Shown: positions 1-12,491, counted from the first letter of the stretch. The stretch: 64,000 nucleotides of DNA from Lagopus muta (GCF_023343835.1 NC_064433.1:66300032-66364031); one strand, 5' to 3'. Made by a program: numbers and translations. The notes: generated by a model from the letters alone, not told the origin.

Positions 1-1734
1 TTTGCTAGCTGGAGGCAGTTACTCTCAGTGGTTTCAGCTGAAGGAACCTCCTTCTGCATGAGTTTGTTCAGCAACATAATGAGCTGGAGTTGACCAACTA
101 ATATAGCACTGGAAGGGGGTACTTTTCTGGCTGATTTATTGAGCAGCAAAGCCTGAGCAGATCCAGTGCAGTAGAGCAGGATAGACACAAGCAAACCCAG
201 ACCAGCCCTGCTGCACAGCCCAGCTTCATTGGGCTCTTGGGAGGCACTGGGCCCCTAATAGATGCCCAGACATACCCATGTACTGAGTTCCCATAAACTC
301 CTGTCTCCTATAATCTTATGATGCAGGGTTGTCCCTCCACAGTTACTGAACCTGCAAAATCTCTGTCAGAGAGAGGAACAAAACCCTAATTAACCTGGCA
401 AACACAGTGACAAGTGATAAAGCTTCAGTGTCCTCTGGCTTATTTTCTACTAGCTGTGGTGTAGATGTTCTAGGAAAGCAATGTTCAGTGCTGCCATCAG
501 CTAATAAAATGTTTTTTTCAGCAACATTTATGAGAAGGGCTCATTTCCTTTGAGTAACTGTGCTTTGACGTTATTGGGAGAACTTTTGTGGCAGATATTT
601 ACTTGGCTGAATTCCTGTGGCATCCTCCGAATGCATTTGACACAGGGCTGGGGCACAGGCTGCCAGAAGATGAAAGAGCACTTTGCACAGCACCTTATCA
701 ATTTGTTGTGCTAACTGAGAAGCCTGATGACTTTTCCATGGCTATGAAGGCTGGCTAACTCTCCCTGAACCATTAATCTCAGGACAGCTTGAACTATGAG
801 GGCTGCTTCAGACATTTCTGTAAAAATAGACCATGAAGTATGCATCTGAAAGACTTTGCATCTTTTACAGCTTCTTGACCTCTTATGAGTGGATTTTTTA
901 CTAATGGGAAGGATTAGATGCAATATCCTGGTGTTTCAGCGCAATGCAGTAACCAGCTCGCACAGCTGTTCTCAGTCATGTCTCCAACAGTGCATCTACT
1001 TGGGCTGTGCATGAAGTCGGGTCTTGACTCATTGCTGCTTTGGCTCATCGCTGCTTCAATTTGTCAGGTCACAGATTCAGCCTTGAGTCTGACGCCTGTG
1101 TTTTTGAAGTTTGGTTTCAGTGGAAGCAGACAGGCTAAAAGAAAATTATGGAGTAAGGGAACACTTAGGAAGACTGCTATTTCCCTACCATTATCTTTTG
1201 TCCAGGTGGTGCTGTTTTTCTTGCTCCACAGCTGCTGCTCTGAATAGTCTTTCTCGTATTCCCAAAAGGTGGTGATAAGCTGAGGTTGTAAGACACCTGG
1301 GCCAAATAAATCACAGTGCTATGTAATCATTGCACACACAGTAACAGAAGATTCATGTAACTGAGACAGCCGAATGTTAATGCAACCTGTCCTATGATTG
1401 TAAAAAATATGAAACGCCTGGGGCACGAAATATTGAGTCTCAAAGTTTTTGAAATGTCTCAAGCACTTTTTTTTAAATCATACCTTCTTCTCAAAATTAA
1501 ATTTGTTGAATGAGGTTATTTCTTCTGTCAGATATTTTATGTAATACCAGACACAGAAGGAAAGGAATTTTACATTGCAGTATTACTTTTTTGTGTGATA
1601 ACCTCAGTTGCGCTTGGGTTGCAGGCATGCTGTCTGTGCAAAGACTCGGCTGCAAAGGTGAAGAAAATATATGTGTAGTGCAATATTTGGACATAAGTCT
1701 GATGAACACAGTATCATCTTCTATGTTCAGGACT
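1..1734. other. Intergenic, no gene recognised
   Basis: Unique-looking, moderately AT-rich sequence. The longest open frames are about 105-110 codons; they overlap on both strands and show no recognisable domain, so I treat them as chance ORFs. No splice-flanked exon and no repeat family was recognised here. Confidence 0.6.
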
Positions 1735-2158
1735 GGGGTGTCAACGCAAGAAAGATGTAGAGCTTCTGGCAAGGGTCCAGAGGAAGTCCACGAAGATGCT
1801 CAGAGGGCTGGAGGACCTCTCTTATGAGAAAAGGCTGAAAGAGCTAGCCTTGTACAGTCTGGAGAAGAAAAAGTTGTAGGGTGACCTCATGCCAGCCTTC
1901 TAGTTCTTGAAGCAGAAGAAGAAACAAGTTTTCACACGGTTTGATAGTGATATGACTAGGAGGAATGGTTTTATACTATAAGAGGGGAGACTTAGATTGG
2001 ATGTTAGGAGGAAATCTTTACTTGGAGGTTGATAAAGCAGTGGTACAGGCTGCCCAGAAAAGCTGTGAATGCTCCATGTCTGGAGACATTCAAGGCTGGG
2101 TTGGATAGGGCCCTGGGAAGGTCCTTTCCAACCCAATCTATTCTGTGATTCTAGGATT
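1735..2158 (+). mobile_element. CR1 LINE 3' fragment, sense orientation
   Basis: Sense-strand CR1 3' end. It begins in the part of ORF2 that normally encodes a [12 protein letters not shown]-like stretch (here AAAGATGTAGAGCTTCTGG), followed by a degenerate LEDLSYEKRLKELALYSLEK-like segment with an in-frame stop. It continues into the 3' UTR block ending in a form of CCTTTCCAACCCAATCTATT and the ATTCTGTGATTCTAGG terminal repeat. It is truncated at the 5' side, which is usual for CR1. Several stops and frame changes show it is inactive. Confidence 0.88.
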
Positions 2159-2799
2159 ACCTCATATCTCTTTCCACTGGAATCAAAACAGTGACTAGCA
2201 GCAGTCTTATAGCCACAAGCTACAAAGAAATACACAAGCAAATAATAAGAGACAGTCTTACCTTACCCCTCATAATATTTATAAATATCCTTTCATTAAG
2301 AATAATATTGCTTGTTTTCTCATTAAATTATACACCAGGCAAAGTCACTGCACTACAGATCTTACAACAAAACAGACCAGTGAGTACTGGTGCAGAAGTG
2401 GAAGCTCAGCCATGAATCCAAATATTTCAGCATTTAAATACCCAAGACATTTTATAGAGAGTAAGGAGAACAACCCCTTCCCCTTGCACTCAGCTGCTAC
2501 ACACTGAGCACTATCCACTTTATCTCCAGTATTTGTAGTCATGCTATCTGTGGCTCTGGGGGAGCACCCGATCTTTCCCATGGTTGGATTGCGAGCCTGT
2601 GGTTTCTACTTGACATCTGATGTCTGCCAGATTTTTCGTCATCATCATACAACCTTTTCACGTCGAGTCGTGAACACAAAACACATTGTCAAACTTAAAG
2701 AAAAAAAAGAAAAACCTCTTCAAGAAATTGCGTTGTTACTACCACCTAGTGGTGGTTATGAGGGAGTTGCAGCAAGCGCTTAAAAAAAATGTATCAGAA
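2159..2799. other. Intergenic, unique sequence with one CTCF-like site
   Basis: No gene or repeat family recognised. An A-rich stretch near 2,699-2,715 precedes a short imperfect palindrome, annotated separately as a possible CTCF site. The stretch ends where the next CR1 3' end begins. Confidence 0.5.
2739..2756 (-). promoter_or_regulatory. Possible CTCF-binding motif
   Basis: Read on the minus strand the core is CCACTAGGTGGTAG, which matches the vertebrate CTCF core CCASYAGRKGGCRS except for T in place of C at the twelfth position. The site is also partly palindromic, with CCACCTAGTGG on the plus strand. This is a motif match only; there is no occupancy evidence. Confidence 0.35.
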
Positions 2800-4228
2800 T
2801 CTTAAAATGGCCTGGGTTGAAAAAGACCACAACGATCATCTAGTTTCAAGCCCCCTGCTATGTGCAGGGTCGCCAACCACCAGACCAGGCTGCCCAGAGC
2901 CACATCCAGCCTGGCCTTGAATGCCTCCAGGGATGGGGCATCCACAGCCTCCTTGGGTAACCTGTTCCACTGTGTCACCACCCTTTTTTTTTGAAAACTT
3001 ACTCCTAATATCTGACCTAAACCTCCCCTGTCTCAGTTTAAGACCATTCCCCTTTGTCCTATCACTATCCACCCTCATAAACAGTCATACCCTCTCCTGT
3101 TTATATGCTGTCTTCATGTACTGGAAGGTCACAATGAGGTTTTCCCAGAGCTTTTTCTTCTCCAAGCTAACCAAGCCCAGTTCCCTCAACCTTTCCTCAC
3201 AGGAGAGGTGTTCCAGCCCTCTGATTATCTTAGTATTCCTCCTCTGGACCCACTCCAAGAGCCACATCTTTCTTGTGGGGGCCCCAGGCCTGGATGCAGT
3301 ACTTCAGATGAAGCCTCACAAGAGCTGCGTAGAGGGGGACAATCACCTTCCTCTTCTTGCTGGCCATCCCTTTTTTACTGCAGCCCAGAACACAGTTGGC
3401 CTTCCAGGCTGCACGCGCACACTGCTGGCTCATATCCAGCTTCTGGTCTACCAGGACCCTCAAGTCTTTCTCTGCAGGGCTGCTCTCAAGGGCTTCTTTG
3501 CCCAGTTTGCATAAACACCTGGGATTGCCTTAGCCCAAGTGCAGCACCTTGCACTTGGCCTTGTTGAACCTCATTAGGTTCACGTGGGCCAGCCTGTCCG
3601 GAATGGATGGCTTCTCTTCCCTCCAGTGTATTGACTGCACCACTCAGCTTGGTGTCATCTACAAACTTGCTGAGGGTGCAATCAATGCCACTGTCTATGT
3701 CACTGTTGAAGATGTTGAAGAGCATCAGTCCCAAGACGGATCCCTGAGGGACACCACTTGTGACCCATCTCAACTCAGACATAGAACCATTGATCACAAC
3801 TCTTTGGCTGTGACCAGCCAAACAATTTTTAATCCACCGAACAGTCCATCCTTCAAATTCATACCTCTCCAGTGTAGAGAGAAGGATGTGGTGAGAGACC
3901 ATGTCAAAGGCTTTGCAGAAGTCCAGATAGATTACATCCATTCCCTTCCCCCATCCACCAAAGCCGTTACTCCATCATAGTAGGCCACCAGATTGGTCAG
4001 GCACAATCTGCCCTTGGTTAAGCCATGCTGGCTGTCTTGAATCGCCTCTTTATCTAGTATGTGCCTTAACATAGCTTCTAGGAGGATCTGCTCCATGATC
4101 TTTCCAAGCACAGAGATGAGGCTCACCAGCCTATAGTTCCCCAAGTCTTCCTTTCTCCCTTTCTTAAAAATGTGAGCAATGTTTCCCTTTTTCCAGTCAC
4201 CAGGAACTTCACCAGACAGCCATGATTT
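2800..4228 (-). mobile_element. CR1 LINE, 1.4 kb, with reverse-transcriptase remnant
   Basis: Minus-strand CR1 running from a reverse-transcriptase segment (right) to the 3' UTR (left). On the minus strand I see an [13 protein letters not shown]-like stretch near 4,150, then YLDFCKAFD (motif A) near 3,910-3,935, [10 protein letters not shown] near 3,745-3,775 and FVDDTKLS (motif C, catalytic DD retained) near 3,645-3,665. The C-terminal GLEHLSCEERLRELGL segment lies near 3,180-3,215. The reading frame changes near 3,940 and again further 3', so the enzyme is broken. The endonuclease domain and ORF1 are absent: the copy is 5'-truncated at about 4,228. The left end, AAATGGCCTGGGTTGAAAA, resembles the CR1-F-like ends also seen at 7.4 kb and 46.2 kb. 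Confidence 0.93.
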
Positions 4229-4952
4229 TTCACTTCTTCAACTTTTATGTTGCTTCAAAACAAGACTATGCGCACATGATTTACATGATCTTTTGGTTTC
4301 CAGCAGACTCTTAAGGTCCCCTCCAGACAGATGGTAAGTCAGTGCTTTATTTAGTGGAGAGATTTGCATGGCTTCTAACACAGGACAATGAATACAGCAG
4401 GTAAAGCCTGCAAAGCACCACTGAGAATTCATGGGAATTTTGAGAAAAAGATATAACAAACAATAAATCTCATTAAAAAAAAAAAAAAAATCATCAGTGG
4501 TCATAATATATGACAATCATCTGTCAGCCTTAGCACCTGGAGGAACATCACTGGCATATTTCATCAGAATCACTGAAGCCAATAGGCGCAATCTCCTTGG
4601 AGGAACCATTAGAGGAATAACAGTGTCAATGGAGATTGGATTTAGGAAGTGCCAGCGGACTGAAAATATTTTCCTAACATTTTGCATCTAAGAAACAATG
4701 AGGGCACTCTATTATCTAGAAGCTGGAAAACCATGTGGCCATGAGAACATCTGACAAGAAGTATTGTGACGTTAGCAAGAAATCTGTATGAGTTGATAGA
4801 TCTGTGGAATGGATAGACTATGGCTAAGATATACTGAACCATACCAGACATAAGGATGTGATTCGCATCATTAAATGTTATTCAAAATCATTCCGGAGTT
4901 GAATTGGCCATTTTGTAGCAATTACCGTGGTTTTGAGGGGATTGTTGTTTCT

Positions 4953-4970
4953 TTGCCACCAGAGGTCAGC
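4953..4970 (+). promoter_or_regulatory. Possible CTCF-binding motif
   Basis: The plus strand reads TTGCCACCAGAGGTCAGC. Its core CCACCAGAGGTCAG matches the CTCF core CCASYAGRKGGCRS at every position but one (T for G at the eleventh). The flanking TTGC on the 5' side also fits the extended motif. This is a motif match only. Confidence 0.4.
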
Positions 4971-6010
4971 ATGCACCTCACTAAATAGTAGCTATTCCTA
5001 GCGATTAAAATCTAAATCAAACCTTGAGCATTCACAGACCTCCAAATAGCTGCCCTTCAAAGAAGCAGGCAAATCAGTCATGCTGAGCCCAGACTGAGCT
5101 GAAATCTCTTAAATGTGAGGGCAAGATTTTTTGTGCAACGTGAGAATGATGAGGTTGGGTTACTCATCACAGGGTAAGAAGAATTAATTTTCCCTAAAAT
5201 TTTAATGACACGGAGAATGCAAATTTTAAATTTAGTGTGCAAATTAAATGAGAAATCCTTTCAGATCACTCTCTGTCATCTAAGGAAGCACAAGACCATT
5301 GATTAGGGCTTCACTGGAAGAAGAGGATTTCTCATCCCTGACTGGAGACATTCATAAAAGTGGTGCCTTTGTCTCACCATTCTGAAAACCATCTTCAAAA
5401 TGTGAGCATCTGTGCTGCAATCCTTTCCCTCTCTTTCATAAGAAGATCCCAAAACCAGCTTCTAGCCACTGTGCAATAGCATTTGTAACATGCAGACTAA
5501 ATGGTATCACATAAAGATTGTATATGGAAATAGTTTTGAAAATGTTGCCTCATAATGGCACAAACATTTTTCCAGATATCTGAGGCCTAATCATATTGTA
5601 TTTAATATTAAAGGGAGACAAAGAGTGTGACAGGAGTTAGTCTTCTGCTGGGGTAGAATAACAGAGTGGTTCTAAGTATTTATTTTTTAACATGAATTTA
5701 TGATTTCAAAATAAGTATATGAAAGTCTCTTTATTCTACACTGGGGAATGCTTCTCTTAAACAATTCCAAGTTCAAGTCCTAAGAGCTTTTCTTATGTAT
5801 ATGCCTGACTTTTGTCATGCTTTCCCAGGACTTCTGCCTCAAGTGCCAGCACAAGCTGCAAGGCAAACTCAGAAATCCCACAGCAATCACTTCTGTGCTG
5901 TGCACCTTGGGACAGGACTTTACTGCTTGCAGCCTTTGTGGTGTGGAAGGTGCTTTGAATGTGTTTGGCATAAACATCCCTACTGAGTGATTTTAAAACG
6001 AACCAAAATT

Positions 6011-6090
6011 TTGGGGGTTTGTTGGTTGGGTTTGGGTTTGAGTTTTTGCTGTTGTTGTAGTAGTTATTGTTTGTTCATTTGTTGATATTT
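6011..6090 (+). repeat. GT-rich low-complexity tract
   Basis: About 80 bases almost free of C on the plus strand. There are runs of five, three and three G at 6,013-6,035 separated by T-rich spacers, followed by GTTGTTG-type repeats. It is simple low-complexity sequence with limited G-quadruplex potential. Confidence 0.6.
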
Positions 6091-6789
6091 TAGACTCCAG
6101 AACCCACTTATTTTGAAGGAAACAGAAGCAATAAATAAAAAGGGGACGTTGTGAATTGAGAAAGGCCTAGCCGACTTGGCAAAGCGGTGTATCAGAATTC
6201 AGCTATTCAGAATAAACAATGACACAACAGAGGTGGTTGGTGCCTTTCTTTTTTCACTGTTCAGTTAGATGAGGGACAGTAGACTTCAAAAATAGAAGAG
6301 GTTGCTCAATCACCAGATAATTAAACAAGATATTAGACAACCATGGGAACAATCACAGAGGGGCAGAAGGTGGGATTTAAAAGCACAAATATAAGCATCT
6401 GTGCTTTGAAGCAGGAGAGAATCCTTAACTGAGGTACACAGAGAGAAGTTATAGGTGCACCAGTTTGCTGCAGGATTTCCTAACTTTTCTGCTGGAACGT
6501 TTGTTAAACTCTAAAGTCAGAGAAGGGTTAATGGGCTTTGATGAACAATGGATTAAGTATTGATATTAAGAAGTCATTAAACAGGTAACCTTAGAGAGAA
6601 ATTTTTTAGCTGTAGATCCCATCTCCTTCGCAACCTACATATTTACAAACACACAAGAATGAGAGATGCATATCTGGCTAAAACTGCATCAGCTGCCTAA
6701 ACTGTTGGTAGCTGCTCATGCAAGGTTTGCTCATGCAAAGCAAGAGCAAGATATATAAGTAGTGTCTGAGGCCCCTTAGTGTGTTGGGC

Positions 6790-7135
6790 CCAGAGCAGAG
6801 GAGCTGAGGGGATGTCTCATGGCAGATGCAGCTCCTCACAGGGAGCGTTGTGACAGCGATAGGGCCTGAGGGAACGGCATGGAGCTGTGTCAGGGGAGGG
6901 CAGCTGGGGGTTAGGGAGACGATCTGCACCACAGGGCAGTGGGCATAGAACAGGCTGCCTAGGGCAGCAGGCATGGCCCCAAGTGCCACAGTATGAGAAT
7001 TGTTTAGACAGAACTCTCAGACATACGGTTTGAATTTTGGGTGATGCTGCATGCAGCCAGGAGTCGGACTTGATGATCCCCGTGAGTCCCTTGTAACTCA
7101 GGATATTCTACGATGATATGATTCTAAGATTTGCC
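6790..7135 (+). mobile_element. CR1 LINE 3' fragment, CR1-Y/C-like, sense orientation
   Basis: Sense-strand CR1 3' end of a different subfamily from its neighbours. Diagnostic blocks are GGAACGGCATGGAGCTGTGT near 6,871, GAACAGGCTGCCTAGGGCAG near 6,949, a CTCTCAGACATA block near 7,013 and AGGAGTCGGACTTGATGATC near 7,058. The terminal block is CTCAGGATATTCTACGATG near 7,097. Small indels and substitutions make it an old, inactive copy. Confidence 0.85.
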
Positions 7136-7394
7136 AGCATGGCCTTAGGATTGAGTTTCCTTGCAGGTCCTGCCTCGTGAGGTACATCTCCACAAGCACA
7201 TGGCAGGCTTTCACACAGTCCTTGGTCCTGTGGGTAGGCACCTGCAATGAAGCCCATTATTTCTCCCAGGGACCTCTAGCCTAAAATGTTGGAAAAATAA
7301 AGTAGTGATGTACTAGGATGAAGGTGGTCAAACAGACAGTGATGCCCTGATGATGTTTGCAGTGGGATTTCTGCTTCACTTTCTTGGCAGAAAT

Positions 7395-7600
7395 CATAGA
7401 ATTGTAGATTCATAAAATGGCCTAGGTAGAAAAGGACCACAGTGATCATCGACTTTCAACCCCCTGCTATGTGCAGGGTCGCCAACCACCAGACCAGGCT
7501 GCCCAGAGCCACATCCAGCCTGGCTTTGAATGCCTCCAGGGATGGGGCATCCACAACTTCCTTGGGCAACCTGTTCCAGTGTGTCACCAAATCTGTGTGA
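7395..7600 (-). mobile_element. CR1 LINE 3' fragment, CR1-F-like, antisense
   Basis: Minus-strand CR1 3' end starting at ATTCATAAAATGGCCTAGG. About 120 bases from near 7,463 are almost identical to the equivalent part of the CR1 at 2.8-4.2 kb. The copy stops abruptly near 7,600 in the region encoding the CR1 C-terminus. Confidence 0.9.
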
Positions 7601-8775
7601 AATGTAGTAATACCACACTATGGATTTGGATTTGAAGTTACTGATATAGACGGTGTTTCTAATTTTTCTATCATCCAATGCATTCAGCATTCAAACACAC
7701 AACTGAATGCAGTTGGTGTTTGCCAAGGCTGTGTTTTTTAACTTGGTCAGTAGATGTCACTGACAGACACCTACTCATGTACGGAAAAAGGCTGAAATAA
7801 GGTCCCAAGAAAATGTAATGACAGCATCGTTTTTCCTCACTGGTGTCAATTTGTGGTGGCTGAGAAAGGGGAGAAGTAAATGTATTTCAGAGGAAAAATG
7901 TTCACAAGAAACAATTGATATTTCCATATTACAGTTGCAAATACGATGAAACAATACATCTGGGCAGTGTCAATTCTGATACATTGTTCCAGTCCAAATT
8001 CTGGAAATCATTCATTCATTTTTTATAAAAACACACATTATCAGTGCCTGCTTTTAGACTAGTGTTTCACATGCTGCTATAGCAGCTAAGTGTTTAAACT
8101 GTTAAACTAATTCTAAAATTCTATCTAATGAAAACTATTTAAAAGCATAGATTCAGTATATTTCGGACCAGTTTATAGTAGAGTTTATTAACAGGATGGG
8201 ATTTTTTGTTAGCCCATAAAACCAGGCAGGCAAAACTGAACATCTATTCAGGAATTAATACACTATAACTGTTTAATCCTCCAGAATCTTCATGGCTTCA
8301 AAGTTTGCTGAATTGCTAAACAGCACTGCAAAACTTGCCAAAAATCAGCAGGCAAGTGTCCAGAAAGTCCTCAATTAATCACTGCACATTCCTTTTTGTG
8401 CAAAGCAAAGCCCCAGATACCACCAAATGTGACAGATGCTAAAATGAAACGTCTTCACAAATTGCTGAGAACACTTATCTACCTCCTTTCTGACAATGGC
8501 TGTAAGTCCGTCAGCTCTAAAGGTCTCCCTGCACACCAACACTCTTTGGAGCTTTCAAGAAATGCCAGTAGAAGCATTTTGAGCTGGGAGACACACAGGC
8601 CCAAGACTGGAAACTCTTGGGTGAGGGTTCCCAGTAAATGAAGATAAGGGAAGAATTATGCAGCATGAATAAGACCATAGAACAAAGAGGGAATTGTGAG
8701 AAGGTTTTTTAATTAAGTCAGTGCATTGGAAGTTTCTGAGACAATCACCATCTAAACCATTTTTGTCTTAAAACT
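7601..8775. other. Intergenic, no gene recognised
   Basis: AT-rich unique sequence without a recognisable exon or repeat. The 81-codon ORF at 8,396-8,641 has no identifiable domain and I consider it chance. Confidence 0.5.
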
Positions 8776-9105
8776 CATGAGAAGAAGCTGAGTTAGTTCA
8801 ACAAACGCTGGAAGCTGGGTTTGTTCAGCTTCCAGGGACAAGTGTTTTCTTCCTCCTCACTCCATGGGTGTGATACACAGTAAAAGCACAGGAGACAGCA
8901 GCCAAAACATGTAGAAATAGAAATGTTGATTAGATTTAGAAAGAAGTTCTCCACCATGAGGTTGGCCAAGCCACCAGGTAAGCAAATGTGATAGGACACA
9001 ACCACAAGAAACCCACTCTAAATTCCAGTCACTCTGTGCTCTGTGGGAGGTTGGACAAGAGGAACTCCAGAGTTCCTTTCAACACAAGTTACACTTTTAG
9101 TTTGT
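8776..9105 (+). mobile_element. Old degenerate CR1 3' fragment, sense orientation
   Basis: Collinear but diverged CR1 3' blocks on the plus strand. They are GAAGCTGGGTTTGTTCAGCT near 8,811, TTAGAAAGAAGTTCTCCACC near 8,936, GGTTGGCCAAGCCACCAGG near 8,960 and GGGAGGTTGGACAAGAGGAA near 9,045, followed by CAGAGTTCCTTTCAACACA. The order and spacing match a CR1 3' UTR. An unrelated stretch sits between the first and second blocks. No terminal octamer repeat is clear, so this is an old insertion. Confidence 0.6.
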
Positions 9106-10064
9106 ATCTCACAGAAACCTTTGGGGAATGGCTGTTCTTTCTTAAAACACTGGCATTCACACTCAACTCGATCTGGATAAAGCAGGGAAAATTACTATTA
9201 TTATTCACAGTGTCCTTGGGCAAAGGGAATAAACCAAAGAGGGGAAATGTTCCTCTTAACACCAACTATCACTCATCTGCCATGAATAGTAAGCAGAGGA
9301 GGTAAATATTTTATTATCAATCACTGTAAATTGATATTTACTTTTAGGAATTGTTTCCCATCTTTTCTCTCTACGTTCAAATGACAAGGTTGGCCACCTG
9401 TGTTCCAAGTAACCACACTGCTAACAATATAAAGCATGCAAAGTGCGAAGAGATAATTTTTAAAATGCATTTAGCCCTGAAATTCCTTAAGATCTTGTGC
9501 CTGAAAACTATAGCATTTTTTTCCCCAGATTATTGAACATTAGAAAGTAATACTCACTGCAGGCTTGGCATGTAAATTAGTGCTCCACAGAATATTCTTG
9601 ATGTCAACATTAAAACATACAAGAGGCCTCCAATGGTACTCAGAGGATTGTTAGCAATTCAGACATACAGCTTGTGTCTTGATTACTTCCAAACTCTGAA
9701 CACAGTAATCAAAAAGAAAGCAAAAACTAATGCAAACTTATTCTATCAGTGCAATACTATTTTTGTTTGTTTGCCCATTCATAAATGCTCCACTTTCTTC
9801 CAGGAGCTTCTCAACAGTCTGCATAGCCCTCATGGGAAGTATGCGTGAGTATGACCCCATGGGAGAAGCTGGCATCAGAGGGAAAAACTTCATTATGAAT
9901 TGGCACCGTGCCATCCTCAGATGCTTAGCTAGGAATAAAAGGTACTTTAAAACCCTTGAGCTCAGTACTGAGCATTTGACAATTTCTTTAGAGGCAGAAT
10001 ATGAAGTTGCTCTGCAGCAGGCTGTGTACTTCTCCATCAGCTTTTTTCTGCCCTGGCTTTATTC
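9106..10064. other. Intergenic, no gene recognised
   Basis: AT-rich unique sequence. Overlapping 100-113 codon ORFs on both strands at 9.73-10.07 kb show no recognisable domain. Confidence 0.5.
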
Positions 10065-10170
10065 ATCATAGAATCACAGAATCATAGAATGGCCAGGGTT
10101 GAAAAGGACCTCAAAGATCATCTAGTTTCAACCCCCTGCCATAGGTAGGGTCACCAACCCAATTCCTAGG
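10065..10170 (-). mobile_element. Very short CR1 3' end, antisense
   Basis: About 100 bases beginning with the inverted terminal repeat (CATAGAATCACAGAATCATAGAATGG), then AGGACCTCAAAGATCATCTA and CAACCCCCTGCC. It is the extreme 3' end of a CR1, strongly 5'-truncated. Confidence 0.88.
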
Positions 10171-10480
10171 GGGCCTTCCCTACAAATTAATTGTCTTCCT
10201 GTTTATTCTTATTTAATACTGGTTTACCTAGGAACATTAAAGGAAGATTAGATTGGCTTAGGGGACTTGCAACTTCCAGACTTTTTCAGTATGCAGACCA
10301 GTAAAAAGTCATTGGAAGTATTCCCTTTTCTTATATGAATAAGCCAACAAAACAGTCTTCCTTGCTTGCTTTGTTGTTGACACTCCCATGTACATAAGTG
10401 CACATCCTGATTCTGATGCACAGAATGCAGTTTGAAAGCTAATTTTCATGAAGGTTTGCTGTGATAGCTACCATTGCAAA

Positions 10481-10519
<39 letters not shown>

Positions 10520-12491
10520 AATTTGAAGAGAAATGTCAGTCAAGTTTCATACTAACGTGAGACAGTCAGAAAATGACTAATTCTTATGAGTAATATGTGT
10601 ATTTCTCACAACACTTTATCCCATGTAGGGTAAGTTAGATATTATCAGTCAACTATACTAAGTGCTTTTCAGCTCTCTCTGGCACCCCGACCTTATTTAA
10701 GTGCCCAGTCCCAAGCAGCATCCCAAAGTCCAACGACTCACAGCACAGGGGGGTATTCCTCCCTCCAAGCTTCTCTTGTCCTGCATCTTCATCTGTGTAT
10801 TCTTTATCTGGAAATGCTTCTTATAGAAGAAAGAAAAAAACCTTATAAACAGTGACGGGAATATACACAGATGGAGGATAGTTGTGATCAAAGAAAATTT
10901 CAGTAATTGTGTTTAGGCTACCCTTGCCACACGCACGCTGCAAGCTCACAGCAGAGCTGTGCTATTAAACAGTGTTCAAGCCTACTCCTCATGCTATTTT
11001 AACAGCCAACCACTTCAGAACTCCCTGTCTTGCTTTCTAACTATAGCACAAACCAATAAGGTGTAGCACATGAGTTAGACTTCTATACCCATGCCATTTT
11101 TGTAATAACATGCTTTGTGGAAGAGTTTTCTTGTTAAAGAGATGGCACCCAAATCCAAGCAGCAGTCTTGCAGGGCTACAGACGTTGGAGTCAGACTGAA
11201 GGCTATAAAAGAGGAAGGTAGGAAGGAGGAGCAGTAGAACCCAGCTTTTGTTTTTAAGGAACATGTGGTTAGGAAGTATTTTTAGTAAAGTTATGGAAAA
11301 TTTGACATATGAGCTGAGAAAATGCTCAAAGCTGAGGTATAACAACCCCATACAGCATTTTATTTTTAATCTTCATGCTTGTGTTATCAACTCCTGGCAT
11401 TTGAAGTCACTAAGCACTCTGAAAAAGTGTGTTTGTTAAGGTTGTTGGTTTACTGTTTTCCTTGGTTTGACTGTGACAACATTTATCTGGGTGTTTGTTA
11501 GGTTTGTTTCCTCTGAAGTGAGAGGGAGGGGTCAGAGGCTAGAAATTGCCTCTTCAACATGAGAGCTGCTGTGTATTTAAATAACTCGAAAGGGGGAAAA
11601 AAGGTTCTACAACAGTCTTTACTCCCTTGTGTGGACTGGCAATGGCTACATACTAACCCCTTTTCCTTTGTCATTTTATAACTTCAAGACAGTAGGCTGA
11701 CTTTCATGTCAGTAACATATTTTACCTTAGCAGGTGTTGCTTTTTGAGTTCTTAGGCAAAATGATTGCTTAATGCTTGCTCTTTAAAATACAAGGTTGAA
11801 TTACTGCTGTTCTTCCCCTTCATTGTTTCCTGATCACCTGAAGTGCTCAGAGGGCATTTTCTTGCTTTGTTTCTGAGTAACTCCTGTGCAACTGAGGATA
11901 CAAGAAAGAATACAAAACAGGAAAACAAACAAAAAGTAGAACCAGAAACCTCTTCTGGAAACTGCTAATTCTATTGCTATATACTTTCTGCCTCTTTAGT
12001 ATTTCAATACTGCATATTGATTATATACTGCTGAGCATAAGACCAAGTTCAAGATCTTTGCTACTAGACATAACCATCCAGCTGAAAAGCATGTTTTTTC
12101 CTCCAAAAAGTATTTGACTACAGCAGTACTTTACATTTATAATTAACGTTGGTTTTGCCTGATGCAGCTAACTGTAGCAGCAATTAATCCAACCTTTTTG
12201 TCCTTAACACTGTAAGCCAACTAATGTAAGCATCTCCATGCTGGTTATACCATATCCCTGGTATATCCAGGGATATATCCAAATCCTTGAACATTTTTTA
12301 CGGTGTTTGCCTTTTTTAATTTATGCTGTGCAATCAGCTGTATCACTGATGAATTCTGTTCTCTTTTTCCACATGAATTGTTACAAAACATGCATTCCTC
12401 AGGCCTGAACAGCTGAATTTGCTGCTAACGCCCTGTTTGTGACGGCAGCATTCAGACCAAGCAGAGACGTTCCTCCTGCTTACAGGGATTG
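10171..12491. other. Intergenic, no gene recognised
   Basis: Unique sequence with the A33 run annotated separately. ORFs of 60-104 codons overlap on both strands and carry no recognisable domain. Confidence 0.5.
10484..10516 (+). repeat. A33 homopolymer
   Basis: An uninterrupted run of 33 A. I see no AATAAA-type signal shortly upstream and no recognisable retrocopy body, so I cannot say whether it is a retroposed tail or a simple homopolymer expansion. Confidence 0.95.

Larger units (their letters stand above)
4229..6789. other. Intergenic, no gene recognised
   Basis: Mostly unique AT-rich sequence. It contains an A16 run (4,475-4,490), one CTCF-like site and a GT-rich tract, annotated separately. 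The overlapping 60-90 codon ORFs have no recognisable domain and no exon-like boundaries. Confidence 0.5.

Noticed and set aside
3486-4144. Reverse-transcriptase-like ORFs considered as an endogenous retrovirus
   Set aside because: The [19 protein letters not shown] and FVDDTK motifs, and the 3' end with the CR1 terminal structure, identify a non-LTR CR1 LINE. No LTRs or other retroviral genes are seen.
7745-7765. TCAGTAGATGTCACTG as a CTCF-like core
   Set aside because: At least two core mismatches. Not above what is expected by chance in 64 kb.
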